Under the pieces are notes generated by a model that saw nothing but the letters and a program-made list of their open reading frames with translations, made no database searches and had not been told where the DNA came from. The position numbers and the translations under genes are program-made. DNA of 5,274 bases from an uncultured Peptococcaceae bacterium (lineage in GTDB: Bacteria; Bacillota; Peptococcia; Peptococcales; Peptococcaceae): NCBI GenBank assembly GCA_958451915.1, contig CAUDRX010000165.1, positions 1 to 5,274 on the forward strand. The letters are read 5' to 3'. Below are positions 1 through 5,123 of this stretch, piece by piece (positions within the stretch are counted from its first letter, which is position 1; every line of letters starts with the position of its first letter).

Positions 1-21
1 ACGAGCAAGGCGGTCTTTTTT
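1..21. terminator. Partial, probably bidirectional Rho-independent terminator at the window edge
   Basis: The plus strand reads GGCGGTC (9-15) followed directly by six T residues (16-21), the usual 3' arm and U-tract of an intrinsic terminator. On the minus strand the same bases read AAAAAAGACCGCC and lie 16 nt after the ferredoxin stop codon, as the A-tract and 5' arm of a terminator for the leftward operon would. The other arm is outside the window, so the hairpin cannot be closed here. This is an inference from half a structure. Confidence 0.35.
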
Positions 22-36
22 ATTGATCGTGCGGAC

Positions 37-225
37 TTATTCGTCCCAGTGGATGCAGTTGGCCGGGCACATCTTCATGGCTTCTCTGACATCGGCCATG
101 GTGGCGTCGGTGACTTCAGCGGTGGCCTCGGCGGTGCCGCGGTCGGTCATCGTGAAGACTGCGGGGCAGAGCGCTTCGCAGCTGCCGCAGCCGATGCAGG
201 CGCCTTCATCGATCATGACGTACAT
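37..225 (-). CDS. Small [4Fe-4S] ferredoxin
   Basis: This 62-residue protein is a short, acidic one-cluster ferredoxin, a soluble cytoplasmic electron carrier. Cysteines 10, 13 and 16 form CxxCxxC and Cys53 is followed by Pro, which is the ligand set of single [4Fe-4S] ferredoxins. There is no second CxxCxxC, so only one cluster is expected. Two further cysteines are present: Cys20 (giving CxxCxxCxxxCP) and Cys57 (in CPANC). In some one-cluster ferredoxins a cysteine at about position 20 forms a disulfide, but its partner lies elsewhere in those proteins. An in-frame GTG at 234 would add three residues, but it lies inside the AGAGGAG ribosome binding site. The ATG at 225 has 8-nt spacing and is preferred. 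The gene starts 5 nt after the DUF523 stop, so translational coupling is likely. The redox partner is not known; the adjacent DUF523 protein is the obvious candidate. Confidence 0.93.
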   Translation of the reverse strand: MYVMIDEGACIGCGSCEALCPAVFTMTDRGTAEATAEVTDATMADVREAMKMCPANCIHWDE

Positions 226-230
226 GGGGG

Positions 231-710
231 TCACTCCTCTCCTGTGATCTGTGCGGGATCGAAATCTTCCTCTGAAAAAACGGTGACGCCGGCTTCCTGG
301 AGGGCGCGGGCGGCGCAGCCAGGACGCGGGCAGAGGGTGCGGGTAAAGGTGCCGTCGTAAGAGCTGGTCGGTCCGCAGGCAGGACTCCTGCTCTTCAGGA
401 TGGCGTAATGGATGTGGAAATCTCGGCAGAGCATGACGGCGCGTTCGGCGCCAGCCTCGTATGCAGCGGTGACATCCTCCCCTTCGGCATTGACAACGCG
501 GCCGTCAGGCTGGATCTCAGCCGGCGGGCGCGGCGTGGAAAGGCCGCCGTAGGCTTCGGGACAGAAGGGGATGAAGGAAAAATCGCGGTTGAACGCGAGG
601 ATGGATTCGCTGGGTTTGGATTCGCCGTCGTAGCGGCAGGCGACGCCGAGCAGGCAGGCGCTCACAAGCACCATAGCCGGCGCTTTCTTAGTTGGATTGT
701 TTTCGCTCAC
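231..710 (-). CDS. DUF523 (YbbK/TudS-like) cysteine protein, putative Fe-S thiouracil desulfidase-type enzyme
   Basis: This 159-residue protein has the DUF523 signature along its whole length. In order: SACLLG (residues 17-22) and RYDG (26-29), FCPE with GGLSTPRPPAEI (49-66), a GEDVTAAYEAGA stretch (77-88), AILKSRSPACG (103-113), YDGTF (118-122) and a C-terminal VTVFSEEDF (142-150). Characterised DUF523 members (TudS) use three conserved cysteines to hold an Fe-S cluster that removes sulfur from thiouracil; here Cys19, Cys50 and Cys112 occupy the invariant positions. Whether this protein has that activity is inference. Two extra cysteines, 127 and 132, lie where relatives usually carry a PGDGVTA-like segment. 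The start is GTG at 710, served by AAGGAGG 10 nt upstream inside the preceding gene, so the two reading frames overlap by 23 nt. The neighbouring ferredoxin is a plausible electron donor. Confidence 0.9.
   Translation of the reverse strand: MSENNPTKKAPAMVLVSACLLGVACRYDGESKPSESILAFNRDFSFIPFCPEAYGGLSTPRPPAEIQPDGRVVNAEGEDVTAAYEAGAERAVMLCRDFHIHYAILKSRSPACGPTSSYDGTFTRTLCPRPGCAARALQEAGVTVFSEEDFDPAQITGEE
234..240 (-). promoter_or_regulatory. Ribosome binding site that sets the ferredoxin start
   Basis: The minus strand reads AGAGGAG, overlapping the last codons of the DUF523 gene, with 8 nt to the ATG at 225-223. The competing GTG (234-232) uses the final G of this same site and so cannot be served by it. 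Confidence 0.75.
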
Positions 711-1041
711 GGATGCGCGTCCTCCTTCCGCTGTACTGGGGCCGGATGCGCAGGAGGCTCAGCACAGGCAGGCCTTCTTCGTTCTCGACGACTTCGGCGA
801 TGTTGACCCAGAGGTCTGTTTCCAGGGCGCTCTTGGCTTTGACGAGCCAGCGTCCGGCTTCTTCGGCAGGGTCGATGCGATAGGTATTGGCGCCGAAAGG
901 CGCGTTCAGGGCATAGTCGGTCAGGACGCCCTCGAGCATGGTGCGCCAGGGCTCCATCTGGATGACGAGCTCAGTCATGCAGCCGCAGGGTGAGCGGCGG
1001 GTGGCGCCGATGGCTTTGCCGTGTTCACTGTAAATGATCAT
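688..1041 (-). CDS. Conserved-looking hypothetical protein, 117 residues, first gene of the leftward operon
   Basis: I do not recognise this family. The 117-residue product has no signal peptide or membrane segment and looks cytoplasmic. A CGC pair (Cys19, Cys21) sits in a SPCGCMTE context near the N-terminus, which could be a metal or redox site but is only one motif. The middle (about residues 55-100) alternates charged and hydrophobic residues in a manner typical of a small mixed alpha/beta domain, and the last 14 residues are strongly basic (RRTRIRERK). The frame is open back to 1203, but the ATG at 1041 is preferred: it has AAAAGGA 9 nt upstream, and the longer version would run through the predicted promoter at 1091-1120. 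The stop overlaps the DUF523 start by 23 nt, so it is co-transcribed and probably translationally coupled with the DUF523 and ferredoxin genes. Confidence 0.78.
   Translation of the reverse strand: MIIYSEHGKAIGATRRSPCGCMTELVIQMEPWRTMLEGVLTDYALNAPFGANTYRIDPAEEAGRWLVKAKSALETDLWVNIAEVVENEEGLPVLSLLRIRPQYSGRRTRIRERKQSN
721..727 (-). promoter_or_regulatory. Ribosome binding site for the GTG-started DUF523 gene
   Basis: AAGGAGG on the minus strand lies within the 3' end of the upstream gene, 10 nt before the GTG at 710-708. It supports GTG as the start rather than the internal ATG at residue 13, which has no such site. Confidence 0.7.
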
Positions 1042-1090
1042 GGTGATCCGTCCTTTTGTGGTTCTGGCAGGGAAGCCCTGCTCTCTGTAT

Positions 1091-1120
1091 AGTATACCCC
1101 GCCGGCGCGTGCTTGTACAA
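1091..1120 (-). promoter_or_regulatory. Predicted sigma70-type promoter of the leftward operon
   Basis: On the minus strand a TTGTAC -35 (1120-1115) is followed after 18 nt by a TATACT -10 (1096-1091), five of six matches to TATAAT. Transcription would start near 1084, about 43 nt before the ATG of the 117-residue protein. The -35 is only a fair match (three of six) and is embedded in the palindrome CTTGTACAAG. Confidence 0.55.
1113..1120. promoter_or_regulatory. TTGTACAA palindrome, copy 1 (possible operator)
   Basis: This perfect 8-bp palindrome (10 bp as CTTGTACAAG, 1112-1121) covers the -35 of the leftward promoter. A second copy lies 79 nt away in the spacer of the rightward promoter. 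The positions suit a dimeric regulator, but I cannot name one. Confidence 0.4.
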
Positions 1121-1184
1121 GAAAAAGAAAAGACTGTGTGAGGATCTTGTAAAAGTGGGATATATTGGTCCGAAGGATAGAAAA

Positions 1185-1214
1185 TTGAGAATTGTACAAA
1201 CAAACGATTATAGT
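1185..1214 (+). promoter_or_regulatory. Predicted rightward promoter, distal, for permease 1
   Basis: TTGAGA (1185-1190, five of six matches) is separated by 18 nt from TATAGT (1209-1214, five of six matches). This is the best two-box match in the window. It would give permease 1 a 5' leader of about 320 nt. The second TTGTACAA palindrome lies between the two boxes. Confidence 0.5.
1192..1199. promoter_or_regulatory. TTGTACAA palindrome, copy 2 (possible operator)
   Basis: This is the same perfect 8-bp palindrome as at 1113-1120, here placed between the -35 and -10 boxes of the rightward promoter. That is a classic repressor position. The assignment is inference from position and repetition. 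Confidence 0.4.
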
Positions 1215-1242
1215 TCAGATAATCACCTACCTAAGCGATATG

Positions 1243-1257
1243 AAAAATAAAACTTAT
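1243..1257 (+). repeat. 15-mer AAAAATAAAACTTAT, copy upstream of permease 1
   Basis: This exact 15-mer recurs at 4933-4947, upstream of the third permease. The two copies lie 302 and 330 nt before their respective start codons. It contains the small inverted repeat ATAA-AAC-TTAT. It is either a shared cis element or a relic of duplicated leader DNA. Confidence 0.45.
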
Positions 1258-1353
1258 CAGATGGGCGGGAGATACCACTCCAAAAAGGTGTATCATAGCG
1301 CGAAAAATTATCCGAAATACTCTGTAGTATCAGTAATCTCTTGCAAGTAGTCG

Positions 1354-1359
1354 TATAAT
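1354..1359 (+). promoter_or_regulatory. TATAAT box with upstream CTTGCAAG, permease 1 leader
   Basis: A perfect TATAAT followed by G lies 7 nt after TTGCAA (1341-1346). No good -35 exists at 16-19 nt spacing. The same TTGCAA/TATAATG pairing, spaced 6 nt, occurs upstream of the third permease, which suggests an activator-dependent promoter; it could also be chance in an AT-rich spacer. Confidence 0.3.
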
Positions 1360-1384
1360 GACAAAAATTAAGGAAAGCGAACCC

Positions 1385-1413
1385 TGTTCAAAAGGGGCGG
1401 AAACGGATATAAT
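1385..1413 (+). promoter_or_regulatory. Predicted proximal promoter for permease 1
   Basis: TGTTCA (1385-1390, three of six matches to TTGACA) lies 17 nt before a perfect TATAAT (1408-1413). Transcription would begin near 1420, giving a leader of about 125 nt. It may act with or instead of the distal promoter at 1185-1214. Confidence 0.42.
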
Positions 1414-1544
1414 ACACAAAACTTTTTCAGGGCGCGAGAGAATATCGGACACAGCATCCTGGAAGAGGGAAGTGCACTCATTGTTATGCCTTTGTTGCCA
1501 AACGGCAGGGAAGGATATCTCGCAAAAGAAAGGAAGGGAACAAT

Positions 1545-2972
1545 ATGTCTCAACAAAACCAAGATGTCCAATTTGAGAAGAAACTGAGCCCGCTTGGCGT
1601 CTGGGGCCTGGCCATCGGCGCCATGATCGGCTGGGGCTGCTTTGTCATGCCGGGCGATCAGCTCCTGCCGGATGCCGGTCCTGTCGGTGCGACGCTCGGT
1701 CTCATCCTCGGGGCCTGCATGATCGTCATCATCAGTTTCAGCTACAGTTACCTCATCAGTAAGTATCCCGTCAGCGGCGGGGAATTTGTCTATGCGGATA
1801 CCGCGTTCGGCAAGACCCACGCCTTCCTCTGCGGCTGGTTCATCTCCATCGCCTACTGGGCGCTGATCCCGATGAACGGTACGGCGGTGGGGCTGGTGGC
1901 CCGCTACCTGATCCCTGGGCCGCTGCAGGCCGTCAAGCTTTATGAGATCGCTGGCTGGCCGGTCTATCTCGGGGAGCTCATCGTCTGCATCGCTGCCATC
2001 GTCATCATCGGCTTCGTCAACATGCGCGGCGTTGAAGCGGCTGGCTGGTTCCAGACCGCTGTCGCCCTCGGCCTCGTCGGCTCCATGCTCGTCATCGCTG
2101 CGGCTGTGCTCATGGGCGGTGTTGACTGGTCCAACCTCAAACCATACTTTGCCCCTGAAAAATCTGCCCTGGCCAGCGTCTTTACCATCGCAGCCCTGGC
2201 GCCATGGGCGTTCGTAGGGTTCGACTGTATCCCGCAGGCTTCGGAGGAATACTCCTTCTCCAATAAAAAGACCAAAGCCCTTCTCGTGAGCTCTGTCAGC
2301 GTGGCGGCTCTCATGTATATGATCGCCAACATCGCCACCGCTGTCGTTGAGCCATGGGAACTCTTCATCGCTGAGAACAGCGACTGGCCAACCGGGGCTG
2401 CCATCGAACAGCTCATCGGCACCGTCGGTCTCATCCTGCTGGCCATCGCCATGCTCTGCGGCATCGTATCCGGGCTCAATGCCTTCTATCTTGCCGGCAG
2501 CCGCCTGCTCTATTCCATGGCCATCGCAGAAGCGATCCCATCGGCGTTCGGTAAGCTCGATCCTAAGTATAAAGTGCCTCGTTTCGGTATCATGTTCATG
2601 ATGATCCTGGCCATCATCGCGCCGTTCTTTGGCCGCCAGGTGCTCAGCTGGCTCGTTGACATGACCGCTGTCGGTGCGGATATGGGCTTTACCTACACCA
2701 CCGCTTCGGCCTTTGTCATCGCCCGCCGCGCCGGCGACAAGAAGCAGGCTGTGATCAGCTTCATCGGGCTCTGCTTCGCCATCTTCTTCATCGCGCTCCT
2801 CGTGCTGCCATTCTCGCCAGGCTTCCTGAGCCCACAGGCATGGGCCTTCCTCATCGCCTGGCTCGTGCTCGGCGCCATCTTCTTTATGGTCAAGCGCAAG
2901 ACCTACTACAGCTCTACCGCGCTGCAGGAAAAGGTCGCCGTCATCGCAGCCGAAAACGAAGAACGCGACTGA
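1545..2972 (+). CDS. APC-superfamily amino-acid permease, paralogue 1
   Basis: This 475-residue inner-membrane transporter belongs to the amino acid-polyamine-organocation (APC) superfamily and probably imports or exchanges an amino acid; the substrate is unknown. About 12 hydrophobic segments are visible, near residues 16-36, 47-71, 90-115, 139-160, 165-190, 211-229, 245-268, 285-318, 347-363, 366-392, 401-422 and 428-447. Family landmarks are the glycine-rich break of TM1 (GAMIGWGCFVMPG, 25-37), a GGEFVYADTAFGK...CGW block leading into TM3 (78-98), and APWAFVGFD...EE in TM6 (219-235) with Asp227 present. TM1 has GWGCF where most relatives have GSGIF or GAGIF. The C-terminal tail is charged and cytoplasmic. 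The start at 1545 has AAAGGAAGG upstream and gives the same MSQQ N-terminus as both downstream paralogues. It is followed by its own terminator, so it is probably monocistronic. Confidence 0.93.
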   Translation: MSQQNQDVQFEKKLSPLGVWGLAIGAMIGWGCFVMPGDQLLPDAGPVGATLGLILGACMIVIISFSYSYLISKYPVSGGEFVYADTAFGKTHAFLCGWFISIAYWALIPMNGTAVGLVARYLIPGPLQAVKLYEIAGWPVYLGELIVCIAAIVIIGFVNMRGVEAAGWFQTAVALGLVGSMLVIAAAVLMGGVDWSNLKPYFAPEKSALASVFTIAALAPWAFVGFDCIPQASEEYSFSNKKTKALLVSSVSVAALMYMIANIATAVVEPWELFIAENSDWPTGAAIEQLIGTVGLILLAIAMLCGIVSGLNAFYLAGSRLLYSMAIAEAIPSAFGKLDPKYKVPRFGIMFMMILAIIAPFFGRQVLSWLVDMTAVGADMGFTYTTASAFVIARRAGDKKQAVISFIGLCFAIFFIALLVLPFSPGFLSPQAWAFLIAWLVLGAIFFMVKRKTYYSSTALQEKVAVIAAENEERD

Positions 2973-3009
2973 TCGCCAAACCACTGTCTTTCATATCCTT
3001 CTTTCTCAC

Positions 3010-3045
3010 ACCCCCATCCCTCGTCAGAGTGGTGGGGGTCTTTTT
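3010..3045 (+). terminator. Rho-independent terminator after permease 1
   Basis: ACCCCCA (3010-3016) pairs with TGGGGGT (3033-3039). The stem is extended inward by a T-G and a C-G pair, then by an inner CTC/GAG stem around the loop GTCA. A C and a run of five T residues follow. It lies 38 nt after the permease 1 stop and separates that gene from permease 2. Confidence 0.88.
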
Positions 3046-3223
3046 CTATATGTTCCATAAGCGCCGGGCTTTGAGAACGTGTTCATCTGGTCGCGCGGAA
3101 CGCATAGGTTTTGCAGGGCGTTTTTGTCGGAAAATGACCGTTTTTACAGGAAACCCTTGCAACCTGTGGGGATTTGAAGAGAGCTTGTGAAAGCTGGCAC
3201 TATCTTTTCCCGGGCAGGCTGGG

Positions 3224-3229
3224 TATAAT
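3224..3229 (+). promoter_or_regulatory. TATAAT -10 box for permease 2
   Basis: A perfect TATAAT lies 106 nt before the permease 2 start. The ten bases TATAATGCAT are identical to those upstream of the third permease (5097-5106). No recognisable -35 is present at normal spacing, so the promoter may depend on an activator. Confidence 0.4.
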
Positions 3230-3294
3230 GCATGACAATCTCGTGTCCGCAAAGGGGCGTCGTTTGTCCGCGCGCTGCGGCCGGGAGGTGACCC

Positions 3295-3366
3295 ATGAAA
3301 AGAAGTACACACATGCAAAGGAGAATTGGATGTCTCAACAGGAACAACATCTTGAGAAAGGGCTGA
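3295..3366 (+). CDS. Possible 23-residue leader peptide overlapping the permease 2 start
   Basis: This short ORF starts at ATG 3295 behind GGGAGGTGA (3283-3291), one of the strongest Shine-Dalgarno matches in the window, with 6 nt between GGAGG and the ATG. It reads through the permease 2 ribosome binding site and start codon in another frame and ends at TGA 3364-3366, 37 nt inside the permease gene. The peptide is very basic, with five Arg and two Lys, and begins MKRSTHMQRR. Ribosomes on it would cover or reopen the permease initiation region, so a role in translational coupling or attenuation is plausible. Whether it is translated is unproven. Permease 1 has an open frame at the equivalent place (ATG 1486) but without a good ribosome binding site. 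Confidence 0.4.
   Translation: MKRSTHMQRRIGCLNRNNILRKG
3317..3323 (+). promoter_or_regulatory. Ribosome binding site that sets the permease 2 start
   Basis: AAAGGAG lies 6 nt before ATG 3330. The reading frame is open further upstream to 3174, but only this start has such a site and gives the MSQQ N-terminus seen in the paralogues. Confidence 0.8.
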
Positions 3367-4751
3367 GCGCTTTTGGCGTCTGGGCGCTCGCACTGGGCGC
3401 GATGATCGGCTGGGGCTGTTTTGTCATGCCTGGCGACACCCTTTTGCCGGACGCCGGTCCCGTCGGCGCCTCGCTGGGGCTGGCGCTGGGGGCGGCGATG
3501 ATCGTCGTGATCAGCTTCAGCTACAGCTACCTCATCAGCAAATACCCGGTCGCCGGTGGTGAGTTCGTTTACGCGGACACGGTCTTTGGCAAGACCCATG
3601 CTTTCATCTGCGGCTGGTTTCTGGCCCTTGCCTACTGGGCGTTGATCCCGATGAACGGCACGGCCGTGGGGCTGGTGGCCCGCTACATCTTTCCGGGGCC
3701 GCTGCAGGAATGGCCGCTCTATGAGATCGCCGGCTGGACGGTTTATGGCGGTGAGCTCCTGGTGGCGGTGCTGGCCATCGTTCTCGTCGGGCTCATCAAC
3801 ATGCGCGGTGTGGAAGCGGCGAGCTGGTTTGGCACGGCGGTGGCGTTCGGCCTCTGCGGCGCCATGCTCATCATCGCTGCGGTGATCCTCGCCGGCGGTG
3901 TGGAGTGGAGCAATCTGCGCCCGTATTTCGCACCGGACAAGAGCGCCCTTGCCTCGGTCTTCTCGGTGGCAGCGCTGGCGCCGTGGGCCTTTGTCGGCTT
4001 CGGCTGCATCCCGCAGGCTTCCGAAGAGCTGGCCTTTTCGAACAAGAAGACCGCCGTGCTCCTGGTCTCTTCGATCTCGGTCTCGGCGCTCATGTATATG
4101 ATCATGAACATTGCCACTGCCATCGTTGAGCCGTGGCAGCAGTACATCGTGGACAATGCCAGCTGGCCGACGGGCGCTGCTGTGCAGGCCCTGATCGGGC
4201 AGGTGGGCCTGATCCTTCTGGCCATCGCCATGCTCTGCGGCATCGTATCCGGTCTCAATGCGTTCTATCTTTCAGGCAGCCGCCTGCTCTATTCCATGGC
4301 CATCGCCGATGCCCTGCCGAGCGGCTTCAGAAAGCTTGACAGCAAATACCATGTGCCGCGGCTCGGCATCGTCTTTATGATGGTGCTTGCGGTGATCGCG
4401 CCGTTCTTTGGCCGCCAGGTGCTCAGCTGGCTCGTCGATATGACGGCCGTTGGCGCCGATCTCGGTTTTCTCTACGCGACGTCGGCGGCGCTGGCCACTG
4501 CGCGCCGCGAAGGCAATAAGAAACAGATGGTGATCAGCGGCCTCGGCGTCACCTTCGCTGCGATCTTCATCCTTCTGCTCATCGTGCCGGGCTCACCTGG
4601 TTTTCTCAGTGTGCAGGCCTGGGGCTTCCTCGCTGTCTGGGTGGCCATTGGCGCCATCTTCTTTGTGATCAAGCGCAAGGACTACTACCGTTCCACCGCG
4701 CTGCAGGAAAAAGTCGCGCACATCGCCGCCGAAAACGACGGCCGCGCCTGA
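3330..4751 (+). CDS. APC-superfamily amino-acid permease, paralogue 2
   Basis: This 473-residue, 12-TM permease is about 75% identical by eye to permease 1, with two residues missing near the N-terminus as the only length change. It shares the TM1 break GAMIGWGCFVMPG (residues 23-35), the GGEFVYAD block before TM3, the MLCGIVSGLNAFYL segment of TM8 and the PFFGRQVLSWLVDMTAVGA segment around TM10. The main divergence is at the end of TM3 and in the loop after it, in the TM7-TM8 loop and in TM11-TM12. In TM6 the conserved GFD is changed to GFG at residue 225 (GAC to GGC), at the region that lines the substrate site in APC transporters. A changed substrate or coupling is therefore plausible; loss of function is less likely because the rest of the gene is intact. 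It has its own leader and a strong terminator. Confidence 0.93.
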   Translation: MSQQEQHLEKGLSAFGVWALALGAMIGWGCFVMPGDTLLPDAGPVGASLGLALGAAMIVVISFSYSYLISKYPVAGGEFVYADTVFGKTHAFICGWFLALAYWALIPMNGTAVGLVARYIFPGPLQEWPLYEIAGWTVYGGELLVAVLAIVLVGLINMRGVEAASWFGTAVAFGLCGAMLIIAAVILAGGVEWSNLRPYFAPDKSALASVFSVAALAPWAFVGFGCIPQASEELAFSNKKTAVLLVSSISVSALMYMIMNIATAIVEPWQQYIVDNASWPTGAAVQALIGQVGLILLAIAMLCGIVSGLNAFYLSGSRLLYSMAIADALPSGFRKLDSKYHVPRLGIVFMMVLAVIAPFFGRQVLSWLVDMTAVGADLGFLYATSAALATARREGNKKQMVISGLGVTFAAIFILLLIVPGSPGFLSVQAWGFLAVWVAIGAIFFVIKRKDYYRSTALQEKVAHIAAENDGRA

Positions 4752-4767
4752 CCCTTGCTTCCTCCCG

Positions 4768-4807
4768 ACCCGCTGCCATCATGCCGATGGCGGTGGGTTG
4801 TTTTTTT
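4768..4807 (+). terminator. Rho-independent terminator after permease 2
   Basis: A 13-bp stem pairs 4768-4780 with 4786-4798 around the 5-nt loop ATGCC, including two G-T pairs, and is followed by TG and a run of seven T residues. It begins 17 nt after the permease 2 stop. It ends that transcription unit before the third permease. Confidence 0.92.
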
Positions 4808-4932
4808 ATGTCGGGCAGACAGGGCGCATTGGCGCAGGACGCCTGTGAAGCGTGGTCCGGGGGCCGCAGGACGGGCTCTGTCAAGGGAAAATCACGCTGA
4901 TGCTTTTCATAAAAAGGCCCCTTTATGGATGT

Positions 4933-4947
4933 AAAAATAAAACTTAT
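4933..4947 (+). repeat. 15-mer AAAAATAAAACTTAT, copy upstream of permease 3
   Basis: This copy is identical to 1243-1257 and sits at a similar distance (330 nt) from its start codon. The bases on either side are not well conserved beyond a preceding ATG-like trinucleotide. Confidence 0.45.
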
Positions 4948-5084
4948 GGCGCCTTATCTTTTAAAAGCGCAAATCAATGATATTTAGAACCTTAAAATAT
5001 CAATTTTGAGGAGAAATTACAGGAATTGCCTGCAACGTTTAATGTTTTAAAAAGAGCTTATGTAAGAAACCCCTACAATACCCC

Positions 5085-5102
5085 TTGCAATTCGATTATA
5101 AT
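5085..5102 (+). promoter_or_regulatory. TTGCAA plus TATAAT element, permease 3 leader
   Basis: TTGCAA (5085-5090) lies 6 nt before a perfect TATAAT (5097-5102). The pair matches the arrangement at 1341-1359 upstream of permease 1. The spacing is too short for TTGCAA to be the -35 of this -10, so it would be a separate protein-binding site if functional. Confidence 0.35.
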
Positions 5103-5123
5103 GCATTCATCTCCTCAAAAAGC

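Larger units (their letters stand above)
1042..1544. other. 503-nt divergent intergenic region
   Basis: This AT-rich spacer separates the leftward ferredoxin operon from permease 1. It holds the predicted leftward promoter (1091-1120), a predicted rightward promoter (1185-1214), two TTGTACAA palindromes, a 15-mer repeated upstream of the third permease, an inverted repeat around 1271-1294 (GATAC...GTATC about a run of A), a CTTGCAAG palindrome at 1340-1347 and further TATAAT boxes at 1354 and 1408. I found no T-box, lysine or glycine riboswitch signature. The frames open here (for example 1358-1576) lack ribosome binding sites. Confidence 0.7.
2973..3329 (+). other. Spacer between permeases 1 and 2
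   Basis: This 357-nt region contains the permease 1 terminator and then an untranslated stretch with a TATAAT box at 3224. An imperfect inverted repeat pairs AGGTTTTGCAGGG (3106-3118) with CCCTTGCAACCT (3154-3165), and CGTTTTT occurs twice between the arms. TGGCAC at 3195 looks like half of a sigma54 site, but the -12 element is wrong. A short leader ORF starts at 3295. Confidence 0.6.

Noticed and set aside
1042..1203. N-terminal extension of the 117-residue protein to 171 residues
   Set aside because: It would begin upstream of the predicted promoter and lacks a good ribosome binding site; the ATG at 1041 has AAAAGGA at suitable spacing.
1042..1544. Riboswitch or T-box in the long permease 1 leader
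   Set aside because: I found no T-box AGGGTGG-type sequence and no recognisable lysine, glycine or SAM aptamer core.
1358..1576. 72-residue frame in the permease 1 leader
   Set aside because: It has no ribosome binding site, its ATG is part of a TATAATG box, and the product resembles no family I know.
1368..2984. 538-residue open frame on the minus strand, longer than permease 1 itself
   Set aside because: It is the antisense shadow of a GC-rich membrane-protein gene. Its product is unnaturally rich in Asp, Glu, His, Arg and Gly, has no recognisable domain, and crosses the permease promoter region. The sense strand encodes a clear APC permease.
3195..3210. Possible sigma54 promoter (TGGCAC) upstream of permease 2
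   Set aside because: The -24 half is good, but the -12 position reads TTTC instead of TTGC, and no enhancer-binding protein context is visible.
3174..3329. 52-residue N-terminal extension of permease 2
   Set aside because: It starts at TTG without a ribosome binding site, runs through the TATAAT box, and has no counterpart in permease 1. The MSQQ start is shared by all copies.
4669..4884. 71-residue minus-strand frame over the end of permease 2
   Set aside because: It spans a strong terminator hairpin and has an Arg-rich, low-information composition typical of an antisense shadow.
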